A DNA stretch of 64,000 bases, taken from CAWIUB01 sp963839995 (GTDB lineage: Bacteria; Actinomycetota; Actinomycetes; Mycobacteriales; Jatrophihabitantaceae). Made by a program: the position numbers and the translations under genes. The DNA lies in NCBI GenBank assembly GCA_963839995.1, contig CAWIXH010000021.1:1-64000 (forward strand). The letters are read 5' to 3'. Positions 25,547 through 33,400 of this stretch are shown piece after piece. Within the stretch, counting starts at the first letter, position 1; each line of letters begins with the position of its first letter. The notes under the pieces were generated by a model, which ran no database searches, had not been told where the DNA came from, and saw only the letters and a list, made by a program, of their open reading frames with translations.

Positions 25547-25669
25547 TGACCGGAACCCACAGCTGCGCTGCGAATGGGGGCCGATTGGTTAGGCAGCCTA
25601 GGGCCGACGACCGGGATTGGGAAGCCCCTCTCGGCCAGCCGCGCCACAAGAGATTTCCATCGTGTTGCT

Positions 25670-25707
25670 TACCCGTAGTGACGGGTAGCCGCAGCGGGGT
25701 TACCGTG
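25670..25707. promoter_or_regulatory. Inverted repeat plus GTTACCGTG upstream of second wall hydrolase
   Basis: TACCCGT-AGTG-ACGGGTA (25670-25687) is a perfect 7-bp inverted repeat, followed by GTTACCGTG at 25699-25707, 35 bp before the ATG. The nonamer is identical to one before the G5-domain hydrolase, suggesting shared control. Confidence 0.45.
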
Positions 25708-25741
25708 AACCTGATCCACTGTGGAGGGGGGATCCGCTCGC

Positions 25742-27112
25742 ATGTTCCCGGCGAACGACTCGCCTCGGCCGCCCGAGAACGACAAGCCGGTCGAGCGCCG
25801 GCACCCTGCCCACGCCACGGTCTGGCCGCGGATGCCGCAGCTGTCCACCCGCAGCTGGCACGCCATCGGAGTGGTGGCCCTGTTGGCCCTCGCGCTGGCC
25901 ACACTCGCGGGCGCCGGTGCTACCAGGCGAGTGGCCGCGGTACCGGAACCCGGGCCGGTCGCCACGCAGATCGCGACGCCGCAACCGCGGGCGTGGATCG
26001 ACGCGCAGGCCGTGCCGCCGCCGGTCAGCACGATCACGAGCAAGCCATCGCCCGCCACCACGGCGCCCGGGCGGCCGACGTTCCCTCCGGCGGCCCTGGC
26101 TCCCGCCCTCTCGACCGTGACCGCGGACGGGATCCCATCGGTCGCCTTGGACGCGTACCGCCGCGCGGCCGCCCGCGAGACGACCCGGGACCCCGGCTGC
26201 CACATCCCTTGGCCGCTGCCCGCCGGGATCGGACGCATCGAGTCCGACCACGGGCAATACGGCGGGGCCGCGTTGCACGCCGACGGGCAGTCAACCCCGC
26301 GGATCATCGGGATCGCACTGACCGGCAACGGGACTGCACGCATCACCGACACCGACCGTGGCCGACTGGACGGTGACACCACCTTCGACCGGGCGGTCGG
26401 CCCGATGCAGTTCATCCCGTCCACCTGGGCTGGCTGGGGCGTCGATGGCAACGGTGACGGCATCGCCGATCCGTTCAACATCTACGACGCAGCGGCTTCG
26501 GCGGCCGACTACCTGTGCGCGGCCGGCGGCGACCTGCGCACCTCGGCCGGCCAGCAGCGGGCCATCATGGCCTACAACGCCTCGACCAGCTACCTGTCGA
26601 TCGTGCTCTCCTACGAAGCCGCGTACGCAGCAGGCAGGCCCGGCGTGACCATCCCGGTGTTCGGCCCGCCGCCCAGCGCTACGTCCACCCTGCCGCCAGT
26701 CGACCCGGGCCCGCCGGCGGCGTTGCCGCACACCTCCGCGACGCCAAGTCGGCACCCGACCACAGCGCCGGCGGCAAGATCGACTACGCCGCGACCCGCC
26801 GCGACAACGGCCGCATCCGCCAACGCGCCGAGCTCGACATCCCCAACCACCACGGCGGAATCGCCTAGTCCGACCACGACCACTCCGAGCGCCACCACGA
26901 CCACTCCGAGCGCAACCACGACCACTCCGAGCGCAACCACGACCTCGCCGAGCGCAACCACGACGACCGCTGCTCCGACTTGCCCAACGGATAGCCCCAG
27001 TACGACGAGCACGACCACCACCCCCACCAGCACGGCCACGCCGACGTGTCCGACCGACTCGCCGTCGCCGTCGACCGAGTCGCCGTCGCCGTCGCCGTCG
27101 CCGTCGAGCTGA
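25742..27112 (+). CDS. Lytic transglycosylase with long Ser/Thr/Pro tail
   Basis: A 456-residue, single-pass or secreted wall enzyme. A cytoplasmic N-terminus of about 40 residues precedes the membrane segment AIGVVALLALALATLAGAGA. The catalytic domain (about 125-300) is of the MltB/SLT_2 type, with catalytic Glu in GIGRIESDHGQYGG and the signature AVGPMQFIPSTWAGWG, then NIYDAAASAADYLCA. The final 150 residues are low-complexity Ser/Thr/Pro, including a 21-bp tandem repeat, typical of wall-spanning or glycosylated linkers. ATG 25742 has GGAGGGGGG upstream; the GTG at 25721 overlaps that ribosome site and was rejected. Confidence 0.88.
   Translation: MFPANDSPRPPENDKPVERRHPAHATVWPRMPQLSTRSWHAIGVVALLALALATLAGAGATRRVAAVPEPGPVATQIATPQPRAWIDAQAVPPPVSTITSKPSPATTAPGRPTFPPAALAPALSTVTADGIPSVALDAYRRAAARETTRDPGCHIPWPLPAGIGRIESDHGQYGGAALHADGQSTPRIIGIALTGNGTARITDTDRGRLDGDTTFDRAVGPMQFIPSTWAGWGVDGNGDGIADPFNIYDAAASAADYLCAAGGDLRTSAGQQRAIMAYNASTSYLSIVLSYEAAYAAGRPGVTIPVFGPPPSATSTLPPVDPGPPAALPHTSATPSRHPTTAPAARSTTPRPAATTAASANAPSSTSPTTTAESPSPTTTTPSATTTTPSATTTTPSATTTSPSATTTTAAPTCPTDSPSTTSTTTTPTSTATPTCPTDSPSPSTESPSPSPSPSS
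26873..26956 (+). repeat. 21-bp tandem repeat, four units
   Basis: The unit ACCACGACCACTCCGAGCGC(A) repeats four times in frame (26873, 26894, 26915, 26936); the first three units are nearly identical and the fourth has diverged at a few bases. Each encodes TTTTPSA within the linker of the transglycosylase. Copy number is likely to vary between strains. Confidence 0.9.
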
Positions 27113-28291
27113 TCACGCCTCGGGCGCCTCGTCGGCGCCCTCCTCATGCACGCCGGCTTCGGCCTCGATCTGATGCTCGGGCTCGTCCAATGGGGCGCGC
27201 AGCGCACGCACGGTCGTGTTGACGAATGCCACGAACGGCACGGCGATCAGCGCACCGGGAATGCCCAGTAGGGCGGTGCCGGCGAATACCGACACGGCCA
27301 CGGCGAGCGGGTGCACCGCGACGGTGCGGCTCATGATCACCGGCTGCAGCACGTGACCTTCGATCTGGAATAGCACAATGATCGACACCGCCACGACGAT
27401 GCCGGCTGTGATGCCGTGTTCGAGTGTCGCGACCGCGACGACGAGCGCCCCGGTGATGGTGAGGCCCAGCAGCGGGATGAAGGAGCCCAGAAAGATCAAC
27501 ACACCCAATGCCGCGGCCAGCGGCACGCGCAGGATCAGCAGCACGATGGTCACCGTCACGCCGTGGAACAACGCGATAAGCACCACGCCGCGCATGTAGC
27601 CCCCGAACGTGCCCCAGCCGATGTGGACGGCCCGGTCGACGCGCCGGTGCGCAGCCCGTGGGAAGAACCCGAGCAGCCAGCGCCAGATCTGCTCGCCGTC
27701 GCGCAGCATGAAGAACGTCGACAGCAGGATCAGCAGGAGGGCGCCGGCGACCTCGGCCAGCGTCCGCACCGTGTCGATCGCGCCAGTGATCACGCGGCCC
27801 TGATTGTTCTTGATGGTGTTGGTGATGTTGTTGACGAGGTTGTCGATGTCGGCTTGCTTGAGGTGCAGAGGACCAGTTCGCAGCCAGTCGCGGGCGTTGT
27901 CCACGAAGTCAGTGAGCTGGTTGCCGAGTTGGGTCGAGTGAGTGGTGATCTGCCAGGCTACGAAGTAGCCGATGCCGCCGAGCACGGCGATCCCGATCAG
28001 CAACGTCAACGCGGTCGGCACCGACTTCGGCCCCGGCAGCCAGGCCCGTAGCCGGCTCTCCAGCGGATGCAGGACCGCGGTCAAGAACAGCGCGAGGATG
28101 AGGGAAAACGCGACGAGCGATACGGCCGAGAGCGCGCGGAAGATCAGATAGGCTGCGCCGGCGACCACGATCAACCGCCAGCTCCAGGCCGCGGCGACGC
28201 GCACGACCCAGGTAACGCTCTCGGCCGCGTCATGGCCGGCGTCGGACAGGATCGGAGTCGTTGGCTCGGGCGGGCCCTGTGGCGAACTCAC
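27113..28291 (-). CDS. AI-2E family (PerM-like) membrane protein
   Basis: A 392-residue polytopic membrane protein of the TqsA/PerM family, eight helices with a soluble segment between the third and fourth. Characteristic are FSLILALFLTAVLHPLESRL near the N-terminus, TFFMLRDGEQIWRWLLGFFP after the helical insert, and LGSFIPLLGLTITGALVVA, then FQIEGHVLQPVIMSRTVAVH. Members export AI-2 or act as Na+/H+ antiporters; which applies is unknown. An acidic 30-residue C-terminal tail follows the last helix. GTG 28291 has AGGA at suitable distance; GTG 28297 is too close to it. Confidence 0.88.
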   Translation of the reverse strand: MSSPQGPPEPTTPILSDAGHDAAESVTWVVRVAAAWSWRLIVVAGAAYLIFRALSAVSLVAFSLILALFLTAVLHPLESRLRAWLPGPKSVPTALTLLIGIAVLGGIGYFVAWQITTHSTQLGNQLTDFVDNARDWLRTGPLHLKQADIDNLVNNITNTIKNNQGRVITGAIDTVRTLAEVAGALLLILLSTFFMLRDGEQIWRWLLGFFPRAAHRRVDRAVHIGWGTFGGYMRGVVLIALFHGVTVTIVLLILRVPLAAALGVLIFLGSFIPLLGLTITGALVVAVATLEHGITAGIVVAVSIIVLFQIEGHVLQPVIMSRTVAVHPLAVAVSVFAGTALLGIPGALIAVPFVAFVNTTVRALRAPLDEPEHQIEAEAGVHEEGADEAPEA

Positions 28292-28369
28292 GAGCACATC
28301 CTGTCCGATCGGGCTGTCAGGCTAACGACGATATCGGCGTTGAGCCGACGTCCAGCCGAACCACGCGGG

Positions 28370-29206
28370 TCAGGACGTTCGAATCAGCGCTCGCCGCGTG
28401 CCCAGCGTCCTGGTACCGGCCAGGCGGGCCACCAGATAGAAGCCGAAGCTGATAAACGTGATGCAGACGCTGGCCTTGACGTCCGTTTCCAGACTGACGA
28501 CCAGTCCGCCGACGCTCGCCACCAGGGCGAACCCGACGCTCAACCCGGTGACGACGGCCGGATTGGCCGACAGACGGTGCGCGGCGGCCGCGGGAGTGAT
28601 CGCCAAGCTGAGCACGAGCATCGTTCCGACAATCTGCGCGGCCTCGGTCACAGTAAGCGCGAGGATCACCAGGAACACCAGACCGAGCAGCCGGCCGCGC
28701 ACGCCGCGCCCCTCGGCCACCTCGGGGTCCACTGATGCAAACATAAGCGGCCGGTAGATCACGGCCAGCGCCACGAACACCGCGACCGCCATCCCTACGA
28801 GCAGCTGAATCTGCCCCCAGGTGACGGTGAAGATGAACCCGAACAGGATGTTGGTGGCCTGGGTCACGAAGCCCTTGTAGAAGCTCAGTAGGTAGACGCC
28901 GAGGCCCAGGCCTGCCGCCAGCACTACGCCGATCGCGGTGTTGCGTTCACGCTCACGCGCGCCCAGCAACCCGAACGCGGACGCCACGACCAGACTGCCG
29001 ATTAGTGCGCCCGCCACGGCGTTATCGGCGACGAGCAGCCCCGCCGCGGCTCCGGTGAACGCCAACTCGGCCGCCCCGTGCACGGCAAAGGCCGCCTGGC
29101 GGGTGATGACGAACGGGCCGATCATCCCGCAGATCACCGCCACGAGGACCGCCGCGATCAGCGCGTGCTGGACGAAGTCCAGCTGCAGATAGTCGATCAG
29201 GCCCAT
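28370..29206 (-). CDS. znuB: Zinc/manganese ABC transporter permease
   Basis: A 278-residue permease of the ABC-3 family with about eight helices; it forms the membrane channel for metal import with the ATPase and binding protein encoded upstream. Typical sequences are CGMIGPFVITRQAAFAVHGA near the start, LLSFYKGFVTQATNILFG, ALTVTEAAQIVGTMLVLSLA and TPAAAAHRLSANP. The ATG at 29206 lies inside the 3' end of znuC (10-bp overlap), giving translational coupling. The frame is open upstream through znuC but only this part is homologous. Confidence 0.93.
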   Translation of the reverse strand: MGLIDYLQLDFVQHALIAAVLVAVICGMIGPFVITRQAAFAVHGAAELAFTGAAAGLLVADNAVAGALIGSLVVASAFGLLGARERERNTAIGVVLAAGLGLGVYLLSFYKGFVTQATNILFGFIFTVTWGQIQLLVGMAVAVFVALAVIYRPLMFASVDPEVAEGRGVRGRLLGLVFLVILALTVTEAAQIVGTMLVLSLAITPAAAAHRLSANPAVVTGLSVGFALVASVGGLVVSLETDVKASVCITFISFGFYLVARLAGTRTLGTRRALIRTS

Positions 29207-30060
29207 GTCGAGGCGGTTGGTTCGTCCGCGGAGTCGGTATGGGCGTGGTCGTGCGTGTGGTGATGCCCACCGCCGAGATCGCTGTCGGCGCTGTCGGGGG
29301 CCCCGACGACCACGACCCGATCGCGCACCCGCAGCACGTCGACCGGGGTTCCGTAGAGGGCCGAGAGGGTGCCGCTGGTCATGATTTCGTCCGGCGTGCC
29401 GACTGCCCAGCGCCCACCGACCAGATACAGCACCCGGTCGACCAGGGGCAGGATCGGGTTGATCTCGTGCGTCACGAACACCACCGAGCTGCCGGCCGTT
29501 CGCCGCCGAGCGTCGATGAGCGCGCTGGTGGCTTGCTGGTGGTTGAGGTCCAGGCTCAGCAGCGGCTCGTCGCACAGCAGGACCCGCGGGTCGCCGAGCA
29601 ACGCCTGGGCGATGCGCAGCCGCTGCTGCTCGCCGCCGGACAGCCGCCCGAGCGGGGCCCCGGCGTAACCGCTGGCGCCCACCGCTGCGATAGCCGCGTC
29701 CACCCGGGCGCGGGCGGCACGGTTCGGGACGGGGAAGCCCCACCGGTGCCCGTCCAGGCCGAGCCGCACCAGATCGCGTCCGCGCAAGGGAATGTCGCGA
29801 TCGAAGGACCTCTGCTGAGGAACGTATCCGACAAGATCGCTGCCGCGTCGCGGGGTCCGACCGCACACCTCGACCGTGCCCGCCGACAGCGGGAGCAGGC
29901 CGAGCAGCACCGTGAGCAGGCTGGTCTTGCCACTGCCGTTCGGCCCCAAGACCGCCAGGAACTCGCCGGGCGCGACGTCGAGGTCCAGACCACGCCATAG
30001 CTCGCGTGTGCCGAAGCGCAGGCTCGCACCGTGCAGCCGGACAGTCGGTTCGCCGTCCAC
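29197..30060 (-). CDS. znuC: Zinc/manganese ABC transporter ATPase, His-rich C-terminus
   Basis: A 287-residue ABC ATPase. Walker A is LGPNGSGKTSLL (about 38-49), the Q-loop YVPQQR, signature LSGGEQQRLRIAQAL, Walker B VLLCDEPLLSLDL and H-loop VVFVTHEINP. Beyond the usual domain the last 25 residues include GGGHHHTHDHAHTDSADE, a metal-binding tail that could sense or buffer zinc. It starts with GTG at 30060, two bases after the znuA stop, and overlaps znuB. Confidence 0.95.
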   Translation of the reverse strand: MDGEPTVRLHGASLRFGTRELWRGLDLDVAPGEFLAVLGPNGSGKTSLLTVLLGLLPLSAGTVEVCGRTPRRGSDLVGYVPQQRSFDRDIPLRGRDLVRLGLDGHRWGFPVPNRAARARVDAAIAAVGASGYAGAPLGRLSGGEQQRLRIAQALLGDPRVLLCDEPLLSLDLNHQQATSALIDARRRTAGSSVVFVTHEINPILPLVDRVLYLVGGRWAVGTPDEIMTSGTLSALYGTPVDVLRVRDRVVVVGAPDSADSDLGGGHHHTHDHAHTDSADEPTASTWA

Positions 30061-30062
30061 CG

Positions 30063-30992
30063 TCAGCCGCCCAATGCGGCCAGCAGCGCCTTGGCCTGAT
30101 CGGCCTGCCAGGTCTGGAAGGTCTTCTCCTTAGGCGGCAACGTCTCGCTGACACCCACGACCGGGACGCTAGCGCTCGTGGCGAGATCCCGCAGGTGCTG
30201 CGTTGTCGGACTAGTGACCTGGGAGTTGTACAGCAGCACCTTGACGGTGTGGTGCTGCAGCGCTGCTTGGAACGCTGCCGTGTCTCCCGGGCTCGGGTCG
30301 TTGCCGGCCTCGATCGCCTGCGAGAAGGATGCGGGCGTGCCGAGCTCGAGCCCGGCCGCAGAGATCAGGTATCCCGGAACCCTTTCTGTATAGGCGATTT
30401 TCGTCCCTGCGTACTTGCTCCTAATCTGTTCGATGACCGAGACGACCTGATCCTGGTACGCGGCAAGGAATGTCCGAAGGTTCGCCTGGAAGCTGTTCGC
30501 GCCGCTCGGGTCCACGGTCGCCAACTGCGTCTCGATCGCCGTCGCCGCGTTTCCGACGTAGTCGGGGCTGTACCAGAGGTGGGGGTTGGCGTCGCCTGAA
30601 CTGGCGCCGACCACGTCGGCGACCGTCACGACCGCCCGCTTGGCGTTCGGGTTGGCGTCGAGCAGCTTGCTGACGAAGTCGTCGTAGCCGACGCCGTTCA
30701 CGATCACGAAGCTGGCCTTGGTGATCGCGGCTGCCGTGGACGCGTTCGTCTCGTAGGTGTGCGGATCGGCGTCGGGGTCACTGATGATCGAGCTGACCGC
30801 AACACGATCGCCCCCGATCTGGGTGGTGATGTCGCCCCAGAAGTTCTCCGCCGCCACCACGCCGACGCGTCCGGCGCCCACCGGCGAGGTCGACCCGTCC
30901 GTCGGCAGGTTGTTCCCCGCGCCGGATGCAGCGCTCGAACAGCCGGTGATCGCCAGTGCCGCGACACCGACCGCTGCTAGCAACCGGCGCAT
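30063..30992 (-). CDS. znuA: Zinc/manganese ABC transporter binding lipoprotein
   Basis: A 309-residue cluster A-I metal-binding lipoprotein. The signal peptide MRRLLAAVGVAALAITGC ends in lipobox ITGC, so it is lipid-anchored outside. Metal-ligand candidates are the His in DPDADPHTYE, the His in DANPHLWYSP and the Glu in IAYTERVPGYL, and the family motif AAENFWGDI is present. A ribosome site AGGAG precedes the ATG at 30992. A near-palindrome shared with the zur promoter lies 28 bp upstream, which predicts zinc-dependent repression. Confidence 0.94.
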   Translation of the reverse strand: MRRLLAAVGVAALAITGCSSAASGAGNNLPTDGSTSPVGAGRVGVVAAENFWGDITTQIGGDRVAVSSIISDPDADPHTYETNASTAAAITKASFVIVNGVGYDDFVSKLLDANPNAKRAVVTVADVVGASSGDANPHLWYSPDYVGNAATAIETQLATVDPSGANSFQANLRTFLAAYQDQVVSVIEQIRSKYAGTKIAYTERVPGYLISAAGLELGTPASFSQAIEAGNDPSPGDTAAFQAALQHHTVKVLLYNSQVTSPTTQHLRDLATSASVPVVGVSETLPPKEKTFQTWQADQAKALLAALGG

Positions 30993-31019
30993 GACTCTCC
31001 TGACACCCGAATTGAATAC

Positions 31020-31032
31020 GGGAACCGTTCCC
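31020..31032. promoter_or_regulatory. Candidate Zur box of znuACB
   Basis: GGGAAC-C-GTTCCC is a perfect 6-bp inverted repeat upstream of znuA. Its half CGTTCCC recurs in the zur promoter at 31611-31617, with AA two bases further out in both. Zur boxes in actinobacteria are A/T-richer palindromes of similar layout; assignment is inferred from position and recurrence. Confidence 0.55.
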
Positions 31033-31190
31033 ATTAGAGCCCGACTCTAGCGCATTTGGGGCGCGATCCGCACGGGCGTTTGAGCGGAAGCCGTCACTGC
31101 TTGATCAAGATCCCGGTGCCCAGCGGTGGCGCCCGGTGCGTGGCGCTTGATCAACATTGCGGCAGGGAGCGGCGAACGAACCCGGGAACG

Positions 31191-31589
31191 TCAGGAACAG
31201 TTGGCGCACAGGCCGAAGACCTCGACCGTATGGTCGACATCGGTGTAGCCGTACTTGTCGGCAACCGTGCTCGCCCACCGCTCGATGGCGCGTCCTTCGA
31301 TCTCCTCGGCGTGCCCGCAGCGGCGGCACACCAGGTGATGGTGATGGCTCTGCGTGGCCTCGCCGCAGTAGCGATAGGTGCTCTCACCCTCCGGGGTGTG
31401 GATCACGTCGACCAGTCCCTGGTCGGCGAACGCCTGCAGGTGCCGGTACACGGTCGACAGTCCGACGGTGTCGCCCTCCGAACGCAACACCGCGTACACG
31501 TCCTGGGCACTGCGGAAGCCACCCGCCTCGGCCAGCGCGTCGCGCACCGCACCGCCCTGCCGGGTCGTCCGATGTCGCGCGCTGTCCAT
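31191..31589 (-). CDS. zur: Fur-family regulator, probably Zur
   Basis: A 132-residue Fur-family repressor. The winged helix has SAQDVYAVLRSEGDTVGLST followed by VYRHLQAFADQGLVDVI. The dimerisation domain carries the metal motif SHHHHLVCRRCGHAEEIEG and the C-terminal structural zinc pair CANC. Its place beside the znu genes and the matching promoter motif favour the zinc-responsive Zur type over Fur. ATG at 31589; the longer open frame upstream belongs to non-coding or pseudogene sequence. Confidence 0.88.
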   Translation of the reverse strand: MDSARHRTTRQGGAVRDALAEAGGFRSAQDVYAVLRSEGDTVGLSTVYRHLQAFADQGLVDVIHTPEGESTYRYCGEATQSHHHHLVCRRCGHAEEIEGRAIERWASTVADKYGYTDVDHTVEVFGLCANCS

Positions 31590-31607
31590 GGGTCTGAGCT
31601 TACTAAT

Positions 31608-31621
31608 AATCGTTCCCGATT
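31608..31621. promoter_or_regulatory. Candidate Zur box of zur
   Basis: AATCG-TTCC-CGATT, a perfect 5-bp inverted repeat 19 bp upstream of the zur ATG, shares CGTTCCC with the znuA site. This suggests autoregulation. Confidence 0.5.
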
Positions 31622-31888
31622 GCGGAGGGCGCGTCGCGAACCATGCGCCCGATCGCTTGGGCGAGCAGTGCATCGGCACGCCGCTGCTATACCAGGCTGC
31701 CCGCACGTACAGCGACATCAGCTCCAGCGGCGGGTCCGGCGGCTGGTCCCGGCTTGGCCGGCCGTCGCCACTCCCACGACCTCGCCATCGGCGGCGGCCA
31801 CGAACGCTGTCCGGTCGTCGTCGCCCGCCAGCCGGCGGTCCACAGGGCCCGTCGCAAACTACTCGCGGGCGCCGGTAGGTTCGGCTGC
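31622..31888 (-). pseudogene. GNAT acetyltransferase remnant
   Basis: Minus-strand frames read DDDRTAFVAAADGEVVGVAT and then, in another frame, ELMSLYVRAAWYSSGV, which are the central strand and the acetyl-CoA-binding region entry of GNAT N-acetyltransferases. The pieces are in different frames, the start is missing and the last part is degraded, so the gene is dead. It fills the gap between zur and tldD. Confidence 0.55.
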
Positions 31889-33400
31889 ATGCCCGAGATC
31901 GATCCGACCTTCCTCGCGCTGCCGACCTATGCCCTCGCCGACGCTGCACTCGACAGAGCCCGTGAGCTCGGCGCTGAGCACGCCGACTTCCGGCTGGAAC
32001 GCATCCGTACCGCAACGCTCAGCCTGCGCGACGGCCAGCTGGATTCGAGCGCCGACGCCGAGGACCTGGGCCTGTCGGTGCGGGTGATCCACAGCGGAGC
32101 CTGGGGATTCGCCAGCGGCATAGAACGCACTCCGGACGAAGCGGCCCGGCTGGCCGAGCAGGCCGTCGCAACAGCCAAGATCAGCCGAGTGCTCAGCGAG
32201 CGTCCAGTGGTCCTCGCTCCTGAGCCGGTATACGGCGACGCGACGTGGATCTCCGCGTATGAGATCAACCCGTTCGACGTGCCGGAGGCTGATCGGGTGG
32301 GCCGGCTCGCGGAACTGTCCGGACGGCTGCTGAGCTCGGATGGGGTCGACCACGTCGACGCGCATCTGGTGCACGTAATGGAGAACAAGTTCTATGCCGA
32401 CACGGCCGGCACGGCGACCAGCCAGCAGCGGGTACGGATGCACCCGGCGTTCACGGTGGTCAACGTCGACCGCGGCGCGGGCAGCTTCTCGTCCATGCGC
32501 ACCCTGGCTCCCCCCGCGGGCCGTGGGTGGGAATACCTCTCCGGCGCGGGGTGGGACTTCGACGCCGAGATCGCCGAGCTGCCCGGGCTGCTGGCCGAGC
32601 ACGTCAAGGCACCCAGCGTTGAGGCGGGCCGCTACGACCTGGTCATCGATCCGACGAACCTGTGGCTCACCATTCACGAGTCGATCGGCCACGCGACCGA
32701 GCTCGACCGGGCGCTCGGCTACGAGGCCGCCTACGCGGGAACCTCGTTCGCCACGCTCGACAAGCTCGGCTCGCTGCGCTACGGCAGCCCGGTGATGACC
32801 GTGACCGGCGACCGCGTCGTGGAGCACGGCCTGGCCACGATTGGGTACGACGACGAGGGCGTCGCCACCCAGCGGTTCGACATCGTGCGGGACGGCACGC
32901 TCGTTGGGTACCAGCTCAACCGGCAGATGGCGGCCGAGAACCCGGTCAACGAAGGCCGCTCCAACGGCTGCGCGTTCGCCGACTCGTCCGGGCACATTCC
33001 CCTGCAGCGGATGGCGAACGTGTCCCTGCACGCTGCACCGGACGGCCCTACCACAGACGAGCTCATCGGCGCCGTCGAGCGAGGGATCTACATTCTCGGC
33101 GACCGGTCCTGGTCGATCGACATGCAGCGCTACAACTTCCAGTTCACCGGCCAGCGGTTCTTCAAGATCGAGAACGGGCGGCTCGCCGGCCAACTGCGCG
33201 ACGTCGCCTACCAGGCCACGACCACCGACTTCTGGGGGTCGATGGAGGCGGTCGGCGGCCCGCAGACCTACCTGCTCGGTGGGGCGTTCAACTGCGGCAA
33301 GGGCCAACCGGGCCAGGTGGCCGCGGTCTCGCACGGCTGCCCAGCGGCGCTGTTCCGAACAGTCAACGTGCTGAACACTCTCGCCGAGGGCAAATCGTGA
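31889..33400 (+). CDS. tldD: Metalloprotease TldD
   Basis: The catalytic subunit of the TldD-TldE heterodimeric zinc protease (family U62), which trims unfolded peptides and matures small ribosomal peptides in some bacteria. The 503-residue protein has the zinc site HESIGH (His 263, Glu 264, His 267), the MENKFYADTAGTATSQQRVR region, NEGRSNGCAFADSSGHIPL, and the C-terminal GAFNCGKGQPGQ that completes the active site. ATG at 31889. It overlaps tldE by four bases (GTGA). Confidence 0.95.
   Translation: MPEIDPTFLALPTYALADAALDRARELGAEHADFRLERIRTATLSLRDGQLDSSADAEDLGLSVRVIHSGAWGFASGIERTPDEAARLAEQAVATAKISRVLSERPVVLAPEPVYGDATWISAYEINPFDVPEADRVGRLAELSGRLLSSDGVDHVDAHLVHVMENKFYADTAGTATSQQRVRMHPAFTVVNVDRGAGSFSSMRTLAPPAGRGWEYLSGAGWDFDAEIAELPGLLAEHVKAPSVEAGRYDLVIDPTNLWLTIHESIGHATELDRALGYEAAYAGTSFATLDKLGSLRYGSPVMTVTGDRVVEHGLATIGYDDEGVATQRFDIVRDGTLVGYQLNRQMAAENPVNEGRSNGCAFADSSGHIPLQRMANVSLHAAPDGPTTDELIGAVERGIYILGDRSWSIDMQRYNFQFTGQRFFKIENGRLAGQLRDVAYQATTTDFWGSMEAVGGPQTYLLGGAFNCGKGQPGQVAAVSHGCPAALFRTVNVLNTLAEGKS

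Noticed and set aside
25549..25640. Possible c-di-AMP (ydaO) riboswitch before the transglycosylase, as seen near actinobacterial rpf genes
   Set aside because: A fragment resembling GAACCCxACAGCT is present, but the paired half and the conserved core could not be found by eye.
26873..26956. CRISPR-like array
   Set aside because: The repeats are contiguous 21-bp in-frame units encoding a Thr-rich linker; there are no spacers or cas genes.
28370..30154. A single 594-codon frame covering znuB and znuC
   Set aside because: Only the last 278 codons are homologous to a permease; the rest is an off-frame shadow of znuC.
31101..31154. TTGATCAA twice, 46 bp apart, plus once at 24266 as a third repeat family
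   Set aside because: An 8-bp palindrome recurs easily by chance and the sequences around the three sites do not align.
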